From assembly GCA_003049485.1 (NCBI GenBank), contig PYST01000353.1:1-40168 (forward strand): 40,168 bases of DNA, given 5' to 3'. The translations under genes were made by a program, and so were the position numbers. Below are positions 1 through 10,509 of the stretch, piece after piece. Source of the DNA: Ophioceras dolichostomum (lineage: Eukaryota; Ascomycota; Sordariomycetes; Magnaporthales; Ophioceraceae). Every line of letters starts with the position of its first letter. Position 1 is the stretch's first letter. Under the pieces are notes generated by a model, which was not told the origin of the DNA, ran no database searches, and saw only the letters and a list, made by a program, of their open reading frames with translations.

Positions 1-164
1 TTAGATAGCCGCTAGCACGTCCTATACCCCTCGGGAGGTCGGGCCTGGACAGCCCTCGGACGTTAAATAAACCATTACCATTACCATTATCACGAACAGA
101 TGCATGGGCCAGATCCCTCAGCGGGTTCAGAGTCGGAGTCAGAGTCAGAGGAACCGCCTAGTAC
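1..164. other. Intergenic, downstream of the LPMO gene
   Basis: No gene seen. Bases 68-90 hold a short ATTACC repeat and 130-150 a short GAGTCA-type repeat. This is presumably 3' flank or 3' UTR of the minus-strand LPMO gene whose stop codon is at 165-167. Confidence 0.5.
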
Positions 165-902
165 CTAACTAGTGCTGTTTCCTGAACCACTAGTCCCTGC
201 TGCTCCGCCCTTTGGAACCTCGCAGTCACCCTCAGGGTCTCCGAGTCTGCCCTCAACTGTGTCGACGTCCGGACCGGGATTGGGGAACTTGAGGTCGACT
301 CCCCAAACGGTCTTGCATCCGTTCCCGATATTGGCTTGGAATGGTTCCGGTCGGTCCATGAACTTGGTTTTCTCGCTACCGCCGCCACCGCTCCCTCCAG
401 CAATGTTGATACTTGCGCAATTCATGTAGAACTCACGTTTTCCGCCCGTATTAAACCAAGTAGCTGCGAGGAGGGCATTCTTGGTAGCAGGGACATCCGA
501 GGGGATGCGGAATTTGAAGGGTACATCTCCGTCCTGGGGGCAGCTGCCTTGCCACGAGTGGATGACCTTGAAAGTCTCGCCGCCGTCCAAGGACAACGCT
601 GCCTGACAGCTGCCGCCGTCGTGCAGTTCCACCCCGTCCCAGATTATCTCATATGACTCCCCAGCCGTCCAGTCCTCCACAGGGGCGCCCGATGGGGTGC
701 CGAGGAGCTTGTGGGCTCCTTTGCATGGGTAGTTGGATCCATTCTCGGCCAAGGGACCTGATATGTCGTAGTCGATGTCGCTCTCAACGGAGGCTGGGTT
801 GTACCGAGAGCTCAGAGCCATTGGACTCTTAAGGTATTTGTGGGCTTGACCGGCCCCAAAGAGCAGAGCCGCCGTAAGGCAAGTGCTGAGGCGCATTTCC
901 AT
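165..902 (-). CDS. Secreted AA11-like lytic polysaccharide monooxygenase
   Basis: Predicted extracellular copper enzyme of 245 aa, no intron. The start is the ATG at 900-902; the frame is open further up to 1118 but has no upstream ATG. A second ATG at 894-896 would give 243 aa and keep the signal peptide. Residues 1-20 form a signal peptide ending GQA, so the mature protein begins at His21, the N-terminal histidine of an LPMO copper brace. The second brace histidine is His94 in ELHDGGSCQ, and Tyr159 in EFYMNCA fits the axial position. NGSNYPCKG (54-62) and FPNPG (206-210) are also as in AA11 enzymes, which oxidise chitin. The protein ends in a short Gly/Ser/Thr tail with no obvious extra binding domain. 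The substrate is inferred from the family only. Confidence 0.86.
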   Translation of the reverse strand: MEMRLSTCLTAALLFGAGQAHKYLKSPMALSSRYNPASVESDIDYDISGPLAENGSNYPCKGAHKLLGTPSGAPVEDWTAGESYEIIWDGVELHDGGSCQAALSLDGGETFKVIHSWQGSCPQDGDVPFKFRIPSDVPATKNALLAATWFNTGGKREFYMNCASINIAGGSGGGGSEKTKFMDRPEPFQANIGNGCKTVWGVDLKFPNPGPDVDTVEGRLGDPEGDCEVPKGGAAGTSGSGNSTS

Positions 903-2115
903 CGAGTTGTGACGGGATGGTGTAAGGCGAGTAGGTGGTTTGTTTTGTCGTAGATTGAATAAGTGAGCAGGTATATCGGGAGAGGTGGAAAGATGCCTCG
1001 GGGACCGAAGACTCTGACAGGAGCCTTCGTTGAGACAACTTGAGGAGGAAATGTGAGGGAAGAGGTAGGTTGGTCTGATTTTAAAATACTGCTGGTCGGT
1101 CAAGACACCGCCCGCCAAGGAGGAACTTTCTCTGAGACTTACATTTGTGACTCGAGGTGAACGTCAGCCGCAAAGCCGGCCGCTGGCGGCACAGTGAAAC
1201 TCGACCTCAATGAGCACCGAAACCGACCTCGCTGAGCTCGGATCTTAGTGAAGCGCGAGCTCAATGAAATCCGAAGTATCTGAGGCACTTAAGACTCAGT
1301 ATTGTGAATATCCGCCAGACGTCATTTTTGCAGGAAAAATTGCAGTCTACCTCAAAGACAATGGGGATCTGAGGTTGACATTGTGTCAATGCAAGTGGTG
1401 GGTAGTAGGTACTACCCAGTAGACCTGCCCATTCCTTCTAAAAGCAGCATACTGCACGCAAGAATTTAAAGACATGAAGATCTCAAATGATTAGAATAAT
1501 TGTATTGACTTGACTTGTTTCCTTGTTCCATCTGTCGCAGCTCCCATTGACACAGTCTAGTAATTTCGGGGCACTTTCCACAACATGAGCGAACAGCATT
1601 TCAGAGAATGCGGCATTCTGAACAGGACCCCTAGTACTTTGCCTGTAACAGTGGAGTGAAAATGGCATCCTAATGGTGCCCCGTAACTACGCACTCTCAT
1701 TCTCGTACAGTAATAGTCTTTGCCCGCAGTTCCAGTGCGCAGGCATTCCGTCGAGTGTCCACTGAGGTCAACCCATCAAGATGATAGTCGCTGCGCCACA
1801 CCCTGGACTTTATGAAGCGGCGTATTGGCACTTGAGGTCAACGCCTGTGCCACCCACTGCTTGAGTGGATGCCATTAACTCAATTACGTAAGGCGGGGCG
1901 ATTGGCCGGCTGAGCCGCATCTTCACACCAAGGATCGTGACCTCGTTGAACACGTCGTTGAAAGAAGCCGAAACCGAGGCCGATAACAGAGACCGCCGTC
2001 GCGCAGCCAGAGGAAGAGGAGAGGTCTCTACTTCTTCGCCGAGCCAGAGCCACAGCAGAATTTGACGACGACAAAAAAGGGCGCGCTTAGGCCGCCACCA
2101 CAGGGGAGGAAGAGG
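903..2115. promoter_or_regulatory. Divergent intergenic region between LPMO and GTR1
   Basis: This stretch of 1.2 kb holds no gene I can support and should contain both promoters. A GAGGT core recurs eight times on both strands: 1153-1162, 1204-1209, 1225-1230, 1349-1354, 1370-1379, 1763-1772, 1833-1842 and 1939-1951. Several copies continue as TGAGGTCAAC or a close variant. Bases 1200-1290 also show loose 25-base repetition. Function unknown. Confidence 0.45.
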
Positions 2116-3548
2116 ATGTCTGCCACAGGAGCGGCGCCAGGCGGGCTGGCCACGCGTGTCCCTGAGATGAAGAGTCAGAAACTTAAGAAGAAGAAGATCT
2201 TACTCATGGGAAAGAGCGGCTCGGGCAAGTCCAGCATGCGATCCATCATATTCAGCAACTACCTGGCCAAAGATACCCGCAGACTGTAGGTTCTTTTTTG
2301 TTGTCTCATGACGTTTGATGAGGGGATTTGATCAGCCCGTCCCATTGATCCCCTCCACCTCTCCTATTTCGCCTCATCTCACGCCCCGATACCTGCCTTG
2401 CCTTCATCCAGCGCGTTCGCAGATGAACCATCCTTGCAGCCATTCCTTATCGAGCCATTCTTTTCATCGAGGTCCTAAGGTTTCATGGTCGTTCTAGCCA
2501 AGATCGAGGGCTCTTCATCGGCATGTCTTGGCAGCACCATATCCACCCTGCCATTGACATCGCACAAAGCACCAAGCTATAGTGTTTCGTTACTAACACG
2601 CATCGCAGCGGCGCCACCATCGACATTGATCTCTCGCATGTCAAGTTCCTGGGCAACCTGCAGCTCAACCTATGGGACTGCGGCGGGCAGGAGGCTTTTA
2701 TGGAAAACTACCTCTCGCAGCAGCGCCAGCACGTGTTCAGCAACGTCGGGGTCATGATCTACGTCTTCGACATCGAGTCGCGCGATGTTGACCGGGACAT
2801 GGCCACCTACGTGACCATCCTCTCGGCCCTGATGCAGTACTCGCCCTCGGCCAAGATCTTCATCCTGATCCACAAGATGGACCTGATCCCCAACCAGACC
2901 AAGGAGTCCGTCTTCGTCGAGCGCGTGGCGCTCGTGCGCTCGAAGACGATCGAGTTCATCGCGGGCGCCGGCATCAACCTCGCGGGCCCGCTCGACCTGA
3001 CGCCCTTCGCCACCAGCATCTGGGACCAGTCGCTGTACAAGGCCTGGTCCGAGATCATCCACGACCTGATCCCCAGCCTGGCCGTGATCGAGGAGCACCT
3101 CGAGAAGCTCGGCCGGCTGATCGAGGCCGAGGAGATCCAGCTGCTCGAGCGCACGTCGTTCCTGGTCGTGTCGTCGTGGTTCTCGGAGATCGGCGCGCTC
3201 AACCCGTTTACCGACCGCCAGGAGCGCCTCAGCAACATCCTCAAGGCGTTCAAATCCAGCCTGTCGCGCTTCTCCGGCACGCCGCGCAACTCGGAGCAGT
3301 TCCGCGACTTCGACCTCAAGGTCGGCACGAACTTCTCGCTCTTCATCACCAAGTTCACCACCAACACGTACATCCTCGTGGCCCTGCCGCCGGGAGAGGC
3401 GCGGTACAACGCCGCCAAGCTCAACGTCCGCATCGCCGCCCGCCTGTTTGAGGCCCTCGACAACCCCGCCGGCGCTAGAACCGTGGGTCCTAGCTTCTCA
3501 GCCGCCCAGCAGCCACTCCAGGCTGTCGGTTCTGGAGCTGAGGCATGA
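2116..3548 (+). CDS. GTR1: Rag GTPase Gtr1 (RagA/B type)
   Basis: Small GTPase of the Rag family, which pairs with Gtr2 on the vacuole and signals amino-acid sufficiency to TORC1. Exons 2116-2285 and 2609-3548 give 369 aa. The 323-base intron has donor GTAGGT, branch TACTAAC at 2591 and acceptor CAG, and it splits a Leu codon so that RRL joins GATID, the conserved switch I stretch. Visible motifs are the P-loop GKSGSGKS (32-39), WDCGGQE (79-85) and HKMD (145-148). The C-terminal half is the Rag dimerisation (roadblock-like) domain. The start is the first ATG in frame; an ATG at 2167 just before a Lys-rich stretch (QKLKKKK) is the alternative and would remove a 17-residue extension. The intron is the longest I assign in this window. 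Confidence 0.93.
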
Positions 3549-4210
3549 GTGAACAGCATCGGGGCTGAGAGGGAGATGGAGGGATGTATTCATCCAAAAC
3601 GTGCGAGCGGCACTGACGGAGAAGTATGAATGGCATTTATGCAATGGTAGGTAGGTATGGGTGAGTGCTCGGGAATTCAGATACCCAATGTGTTGGAACA
3701 GAACTTTTGTGTTTTGCTTTCCTCTTTTTTTCTCTCCTCTACCTAGGGTTACGGTTACGGGCGTCTGGATCGCATGCGAGAAGAGAAATTACGAGGGTGC
3801 CAACACCCAGAAAATAAGATCGTGGATATTCATTGTTTTGTGTTCCCCATTGCCCGAGGCTGATATCTAGCATCTGTTCCGGGCTGGCTCCAAGCAGCTG
3901 AGCTCCCATGCAACCATGTGACGCCTGTACCCACCGGTCTTACCTGGCGAGCTTCAGTTGAGCTCCAGGAAACCAGAAAATAACGAGCAATAACAACATA
4001 GGGAAAGTAATGCTCAGGAGAAAGCGTCCAGGTCGGTACCAAGCCGAATGAAAGACCTTTCCTTTTGCTGTCAGGGCTAAGCAGCTCATCCTCCAGTTTC
4101 GGCTTGAACACATCCGTTTCACTTTCCTACGTCAACCGAATTCACGCCAAAGCAAGAAATGTTAAGAATACGACAAATAGGAAAAAGGCAAGACATGTCA
4201 GGCGGCGCTA
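3549..4210. other. Convergent intergenic region, GTR1 and SHP1
   Basis: Two 3' ends face each other here. No gene seen. A GGTAGGTAGGTATGG repeat at 3646-3660 and a T/C-rich run at 3716-3745 are the only notable features. Presumably 3' UTRs and terminators. Confidence 0.5.
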
Positions 4211-5680
4211 TCAGACCCACTTCACCACCGCAGTGCCACCCTTCTTGAACTCGGCCATCTCCCCCAGGACGGTAGAGCGGTCAATGTGCTCCTTGTTCGG
4301 GAAGGTAGTCGCGAGGACCCAGTTCCGGGCCCGCGTCTCCGGGCTGGCGAGCTGCACGAACTCGTAGATGTCGCCCACGGTCTGTGTAGCATTGAACCGG
4401 GCGGGAAGACGCGTGCCATTAGGCAGCTGGATGCGGATGGCAAGCGTCGGTTGGGACTCGTCCACCCCGGTAGAAGGCGTGGCAGCGGCGGCCTGGGAGG
4501 ATCCTCCGGCGGCAGACGAAGCAGCCGGGGCAGGCGCCGCCGCCGCCACTGCTGTGGCAGAAGAGGGATCGCCAGGCACGGGACTGCCCAGCCGCCGACC
4601 CTCGCCGCTGAAGGGACGGTAGATGCGGGGCAGCTGGTGCCAAGGCTCGTCGTGCTTGACGAGCTTGACGTCGACGGCATCATCAAAGTTGATGTTCATG
4701 AGGTTCAGCGGGACGCGACCGCTGGCGATCATCCGGAGGGTCTCGGCGTTCCGCGGGTCGTCGTGCCTGTGCAGGGGGCCGTCATCGACACTGAAGCCGT
4801 CTTGCCAAATGTGCAGCGTGCGCTCCATGACTTGCTGTCCCTGGTTGCTGCTGCCAGGAGCATGGCGCGGGATCGCCGAGCCGCGCGGGTCGGGGATCGT
4901 GCGCGACGGCACGCCCTCACCGCCGAGGGTCTGGCCCGAGCCCCAGTGGCGGCTCGGGGCCGGGTGGGTTGGGCCGGGGTCAGAGGGGCTGCCACGCTCT
5001 GCTTCACTGTAGAAAGAATAGATACAGGTCAGATCTTCGTTGAAGCCACATTTGGTTCGAAGCAGACCCAAAGTTGGGAATGTGTGGGGTATTGTTGCTT
5101 ACCGTCGAGCCTTCGCTAGGATGTCCTGGACCAAGTTACGAGAATCTTGGGTAGGGTCCTGGACAGCGAGACCGGACTTCTCGCCTCCGGCGAAGAGGTC
5201 ACGCGGAGGCCGATGATGGTGGTCGTCGTCATCGTCGTGGTCATGCTCGTCATTACCTGCGAGATCGCCAAGCGTCATCGCACGGTTCGCACCAGCCCTA
5301 GAAGCTGGCTGCTGCCGACGCGATGGCGCACTGTGGGGTGCGGAGCTTGATTGGGGCGCAGGTCGGCCGTCGAGGGTCCGCGGACCCGTGTAGGTGGCGT
5401 CGGCTTGAGGGCCGGACTCAGGCCGACTGCCAGTCGCGTCGTCTTCCTCGTCGTCATAGAATGCCTGCATCGCCTGGGTGAGGTCCCAGTTGTACGTTGT
5501 GAGGTAGTTCCGAGCCTAAAGAGAAGGTGATTGCTGTCAGAATTATCGACACGCGCACACAAGAAGAAATCCCAAGACATGGATGGTTCGAGGTGTGAAC
5601 AGCCTTACCTCTTCGGCGGAAGCGCCGGTCAGCTCTGCGAAGTTCCTAATGGCTTCATCTTGGGAAATCTCGGACGCCAT
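4211..5680 (-). CDS. SHP1: p47/Shp1-type UBX protein, Cdc48 cofactor
   Basis: UBA-SEP-UBX adaptor that recruits the Cdc48/p97 ATPase to ubiquitinated substrates. Three exons, 5609-5680, 5103-5515 and 4211-5006, give 426 aa; the introns are 93 and 96 bases with GTAAGG and GTAAGC donors. A UBA domain covers about residues 4-45, followed by an acidic and His-rich linker. The SEP domain is about 221-290, starting near RTLHIWQDGFSV. Directly after it, FSGEGRRLG (294-302) matches the SHP box that binds the Cdc48 N domain. A low-complexity Ala/Ser stretch (310-340) leads to the UBX domain (about 347-426) with FPN at 397-399 in the Cdc48-contact loop. The second intron splits an Arg codon (CG|T), restoring KARREAER. 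Divergent from MIM1. Confidence 0.93.
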
Positions 5681-6214
5681 GGTGGGCGGCTGAAGGATGT
5701 TTAACAGACAAACTGATTCCTTCTCGAGAGCTGTTTGAGCCTGTAGTTCCAACTATGAGCAGCGGCTGGGGAAATGCTGCGAAGGATGATGCTGAAAAGA
5801 CAGTTTCAATGTTCAACTCTGGTGCAGAAGAAGCTTGCCTCCTTGCTTGCTCCTCCAGGCAGCTTTGGGGAAGACAAATCGGAGTGGACCCGTTGGTGGC
5901 GGGGTGGTGCCCCTCCAGCTGATTAAGTCTGCAGTGACCACCAGGTGTGGATCCTGCCTGGCCCAAGCTTCTTCACTCCCTATCCGCGTCACCGAATGCG
6001 CTGCACCGAACCTGACCGAAGGCCGACACGAGGGTAACTTCTCCCGACTTTCGGCCACCCGATCCCGCCCTCCACGTCCAGGCATCTTACAACTGCGACC
6101 ACATCAAAGGATCCGGCGGTAGAATACCGATGCTTTGAGTCAAAAATCCGAGTCTCCCCTCCCGCGCCTGATCGTAACCGATACTATCCGCCGACTCCTG
6201 TCTGTCCGTTCATA
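5681..6214. promoter_or_regulatory. Divergent promoter region, SHP1 and MIM1
   Basis: The 534 bases between two start codons on opposite strands must supply both promoters. No gene or clear TATA box seen. Confidence 0.5.
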
Positions 6215-6691
6215 ATGGCCTCAGACGAACCTTCAAACCCTCTCGCCGAGTCTGGCGTGACAATGCGGTCTGACAGCGAACAGTACTCCGGCGGAGAGGA
6301 GCTCTCAACATCTCCTCCGTCATCCTCCTCACCAGCAATCGTTCTCTACCAGCCACCTACGATCTGGTCCTTAGTCAGGAGTGCGGCCATCAACTTGTTG
6401 CTTCCCTTCGTGAATGGCATGATGCTAGGGTTCGGCGAGCTTTTTGCTCACGAGGCAGCATTCAGGCTGGGCTGGAGTGGCACAAGAGTATGCGTTCTGC
6501 GGCATCGCTGCCTCCCAATGCCTCCATCATCCCCCCCTTTCCACGCCTCAGGCGTTCCCAATAGCTGACTATTTGGCCTGCAGATTTTCCCCCTCTCACG
6601 GAGAACGACACACCCAGCCGGTCCTGGAATTGAGGTCCGAGACAGGCCCAGGCCATCAACCACCTTGAACGACCTCGCCAGCCTGGAGTAA
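6215..6691 (+). CDS. MIM1: Mitochondrial import protein Mim1 (TOM13 family)
   Basis: Small single-span protein of the mitochondrial outer membrane. In fungi the MIM complex inserts alpha-helical outer-membrane proteins and helps assemble TOM. Exons 6215-6487 and 6584-6691 give 126 aa. The 96-base intron (donor GTATGC, acceptor CAG) is phase 0 and joins SGTR to IFPLSRR. Residues 1-48 are Ser-rich and cytosolic. The helix, about residues 54-74, contains LLLPFVNGMMLGFGE with a GxxxG pair at Gly68 and Gly72, which in yeast Mim1 mediates self-assembly. The highly conserved block FGELFAHEAAFRLGWSGT follows. The C-terminal tail, missed if the intron is ignored, is 35 residues long. Next gene on the same strand is OXA1. 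Confidence 0.9.
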
Positions 6692-7444
6692 CCTCTTTCA
6701 CGCCGGTCTCGTTCGATCTCCCTCCACTCCATCTCGGCGCACTGGACTGGTTTTGTTCGACCCTGGATTGGAGATCTCGCGGTGACATACACGGCCGCTT
6801 TCCTCCCGTGCTATCACCTTGCGAACCACACAGCTTCCAGGCTCCCGAGAGCCTCGGGGGGTGTCACTCTTCACGCGTCATATCATTCTTTGTTTGGCAG
6901 CTCCAGCAGCAGACAGACACCATGTACAAACAGACACCAAAAAACGAGAGCCATCCGAGCTAGACATGCCCGGTCCAACGACTCAATAACAAAAGAGAAT
7001 ACTGGATCGTGGCAATTATTTATAAACCAATTCTGGAGAGATGTATATAAAGCGTAAACCTCCCGTATCAGATTCATGCATCTGCGGATGCCTTTGTAGC
7101 CTCATGTGCTGGGACAATTTCAGCAGCAAAAGCCGCTGGTAGCTCACGCGCACCAGGATCCCGATGATACAATGTTCGAACAGCATCATATTCTCGACCT
7201 GAGCCATTAAGTTCATTAGGTCAATGGCATCCCCAGTGCAGCAGGACTAATCCATGTGGACTGAAGATGAGCGCGCACGGACCACACCTTGATCGCCAAG
7301 GCCGGACGGGTCGGAGTCTCCACTAAAAAAATCCATTGAGCCGACACCACACGACCCGTCTCCAGTCGGTTTCTTCAGCAAGAGTCGGATGGGACAAACG
7401 GGACTATCCGTCCTTTCACTTGGTCCAATCGTCAATAGCCAGCC
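6692..7444. other. Intergenic between MIM1 and OXA1
   Basis: This region of 753 bases holds the MIM1 3' end and the OXA1 promoter. No gene seen. AT-rich sequence near 7000-7060 (ATTATTTATAAACC, then GTATATAAAGC) is TATA-like, but it is about 400 bases from the OXA1 start. Confidence 0.45.
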
Positions 7445-9206
7445 ATGTTGCCCAGCAGAGGCATCTCTCGATGCCTGCCGGTGGGCAGGGCGCATTCACA
7501 GGTAAGGTTCCCAGTCGTTCACTCGACGGCTTGCCCTGGTTGCTTTCAGAACACCTACAGGTGTTCCAGGCGACATCTCTCATCTCTGTACCACGCGTCT
7601 GACTCCCGCCTCCTGTCATGGGTAGAACCTTTTCGCATATCCCCTAGCCGCTCGGCAGTTTGGCACTGCAGTTCGCTCGAATGGCGGAAACTTCTCACGA
7701 TTACCAGCACGAGCGAGCGGAGGTAGCAGGCTAGCTGGAGCATCAATGGCGAGCGCCGCCGGCGTGATGTTCGCTCCAGGTCGTCTCGCCTTCCAGTCAC
7801 CGAAACAGCAGCATTCGATGCTACAAGTGCGACACGCCTCGTCAACACCGCATGTCGAAACCCCCAGCGGCCTAGAGAGTGGCGTCACTCCGCCACTCGC
7901 GGACCCAACGCCCCTCGTCGACGGCTTGGACGGCTCGGCACTGCTCAACATGACGGAGCAACTCGGTTTCCTCAAGGCGATGGGCATCGAATTCGGATGG
8001 GGCCCTACCTCGATGGTCCAATGGGCATTGGAACACCTCCACGTGTATACCGGCCTTCCCTGGTGGGCCTCTATCGCGGCATTTGCCGTACTCGTTCGGT
8101 TCGCTCTCCTCCCAACCGCGATCCAGGGAATGGCGTCGGCGGAGAAGCTGAGGCTACTGCGCGAGAACCCCAAATTCAAGCAGGCGATGGACAATATGAT
8201 GTCGAGCTTCAGGAACCCAAACTCCAACACGCCTGCTGCTCGGCTGGAGATGATGCAAAACCGCAAGCTCATGAAGCAGATGCAGCGAGACGCCGGTGTT
8301 TCGACTTGGAAATCCTTCGTCCCCATGGCGCTGCAGCTTCCCCTCGGCATCGGCTTCTTCCGTCTCATGCATGCCGTCTGCGCGGTGCCGATTCCTGGTT
8401 TCGAGACCCAGGGTGTCCTCTGGTTCACAAATCTGACCGTCGCCGACCCCTTTTTCATTATGCCGCTAGTATCCTCAGCTCTTTTGTACTCTGTCTTGAA
8501 CGTACGTATGGCCACTCGATAAATGAGTACATCAACTTGTTCGCATTCAAGCTAACGTTCCGTCGTTTTGTCCTCTTCTGCGCAGTCAAGCCTTAAGATG
8601 ACAACCGATCCGCAGCAAGCGGCGACATTGAAAACCATGCAGTACATCTTGGTGCCCATTTCCACCCTCGTCACACTCAAACTCAGCGCTGCGATACAAC
8701 TGTACATCCTCTGCACGAGCATATTTCAGGTGATGCAGACGTGGGTCTTGAACAAGCCAAATATGCGCCGCCGCATGGGGTTGCCCCCGCTCCGCCCAAA
8801 CGGCGCCGCCGCTCCGCCGGCAGCCAGGGGGGGAACGTGGCATCCTCCCCGGACCATCATGACGACGGCCAGCGCCGTGCGTAAGAACAGCAGCGGCGCT
8901 TCCGGTGCCGCCGAGTCCTCTGCCGGGTCCTCGCCAGAGTCCAAGTCCGCGGCCGACATCGCCGGCATCAACACCAACAACCCCCTCACCAACATGAAGA
9001 ACGCACTCTCGGGCGCCCGCAACCAGCTCAACAGCTTCACGGAAAAAGGCCGCGTCAAGCGCGACGCCGCCAAGGCCGACTCGATCAACAAGAGGCGCGC
9101 CGAGGAGGACCGGGAGAAGTTCCATGCCAACCGCAAGGAGCACTTGCGCAAACTACAGGAGCGGAACGGCCGTCGTAATGGCGGCGGGGCTGATGATCAA
9201 AGTTGA
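7445..9206 (+). CDS. OXA1: Oxa1 mitochondrial inner-membrane insertase
   Basis: YidC/Oxa1/Alb3 insertase that places mitochondrially made and some imported proteins into the inner membrane. Exons 7445-7501, 7659-8501 and 8586-9206 give 506 aa. The first intron (157 bases, GTAAGG..CTCGGCAG) was chosen because only this acceptor puts the short ATG exon MLPSRGISR in the frame of the open stretch FGTAVRS..; together they form an Arg/Ser-rich presequence. The second intron (84 bases) has donor GTACGT and branch CTAAC. Hydrophobic spans lie at about 155-175, 239-259, 283-300 and 320-350, the first in WWASIAAFAVLVRF. A matrix loop carries KLMKQMQRDAG. The C-terminal tail (about 425-506) is basic and charged, as in Oxa1 tails that bind the mitoribosome. 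Start exon less certain than the rest. Confidence 0.9.
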
Positions 9207-9769
9207 GCAGTTTCGCGTCTGCAGAAGGAGAACGAGTCCCTTGGAAGGCTCGGAAGGGACAGGGTAGTATCGCCACGTGCGAGAGATGTACCAATTATCC
9301 CAAGACCCTATATTTAGCGTTAGGTTGGAAAAAAAAAAAAGAAAAAACATAAAAAGGAAGGTTAGAGGAGACGATTGTACAAACTGCCTAGAGACCTGCC
9401 ACCTAGAAGGCAGGCACCTAGTAATTTTTTTCATTTTTATTTTTTCATCATTTGTACATTAGTGTACTTACCGTATACATAAAAAATTTCCACACCTCAC
9501 CGTTCCTGCAACCGACATATCAACAAGTTCCTGGCCCTTGCCTGGCAATCACGCCGGCAATGATGTGCTCCTGCCATCAGACGATGCCGCTACATCGCCG
9601 AAATGGGCAAGAGCGAAGTGAGGCCGGTCCGGCCCAACTCGAGTAACCCATGTCCATTCATAACCCGTCATCAACAACAATCCAAGCAAGTTAGACGACA
9701 TTGCTAACTATTCCTTCCTGATGCGAGCTGATCTCGAGGCAACGGCGCAGCTTCGAGGAGCATGCAGGG
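9207..9769. other. Intergenic, OXA1 3' flank to NLR relic
   Basis: AT-rich, with an A-run at 9330-9355 and T-runs at 9425-9450, probably the OXA1 3' UTR and beyond. No gene seen. Confidence 0.5.
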
Positions 9770-10505
9770 CTCGACAGCCTGACGCAAAGAGCCCTGCAGC
9801 GCGGATCACGCTCCTCCAAAGTCTTGCAAAGGGGAGTGAGTATACTCCTGGAGAATATCCTCATGAGACACAGTGCGTGCCATTAGAGCCTCGTGAGCCT
9901 TGATATTTCCCCGGGCCTCGTGTAGCTTGTCTATAAGCTGCGTCGAGAAGTTACCACCCCGTTCGAGGTCATTACCCAGACCTAGTAGTTATGAAACGTT
10001 CGTTATCAGTCAGTGTCTCACGTTGACTCGAGCGAGGGCAGAATCACGGAGATGCTCACTCTCGTTGCTGAAGAACCTCAACATCTCCTTGTAAATATCG
10101 AGAGCATCTCAGTAGAAGAGACCCACGACTTGCTTGGCATTGACGTTCTCGAAGATACTATAGTTGGAGACGCGGTATTACTACGTGAAGTCGGGCAGTA
10201 CGGACTCGAACAATCCGAGGACCTCCTCAAACTTCTGTGCAACGGTATCCTCTCTTTGTTCATGCCCTACGTGACAGTGTTAGTTCATGAGCGCAATGGA
10301 TGGCCGGCATCAACCGAGCTAGTTTCACTGAGATGCATGGCAACCCGACTCTAGAGGAAGCACTATACCCGAAATGTCAGTCTCAGTGCGTTCCAGACGA
10401 GGCACAATAGCTCTGGGCTCAACTGCGTGACTTTGTTGACGAATGCTTGATAGTCATCCAGGCGTTGGATGTATCCGTCTTTGCGGTTTGACTGAGGTTC
10501 GCGAA
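9770..10505 (-). pseudogene. Relic helical N-terminal module of an NLR-like protein
   Basis: Read on the minus strand, several tracts look like one decayed helical domain of the kind that precedes NACHT in fungal STAND proteins. In order from 10465 downward these are DYQAFVNKVTQLSPELL..VWNALRLTF (to about 10370), DTVAQKFEEVLGLFESVLPDF (about 10255-10190), QVVGLFY-stop-DALDIYKEMLRFF (about 10115-10050), and NFSTQLIDKLHEARGNIKAHEAL (about 9960-9890). Stop codons and frame changes separate them. The TGA between FY and DAL could be a mutated Arg codon. Intron-like signals survive: GTATAG..CTAAC..GTAG at 10267-10368 and GTGAGA..CTAG at 9982-10021. Orientation is opposite to the NACHT fragment next door. 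Assignment rests on general resemblance, not on a search. Confidence 0.5.
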
Positions 10506-10509
10506 ATCT

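Noticed and set aside
7502..7549. Shorter first intron for OXA1, giving a second exon NTYRCSRRHL..
   Set aside because: That frame runs into a TAG at about 7722 and does not join the insertase frame. The 7502-7658 intron does, and yields a presequence-like N-terminus.
10013..10354. Plus-strand frame of 113 codons over the NLR relic head
   Set aside because: The minus strand of the same DNA gives helical, NLR-like tracts and intron signals; the plus frame looks like its mirror shadow.
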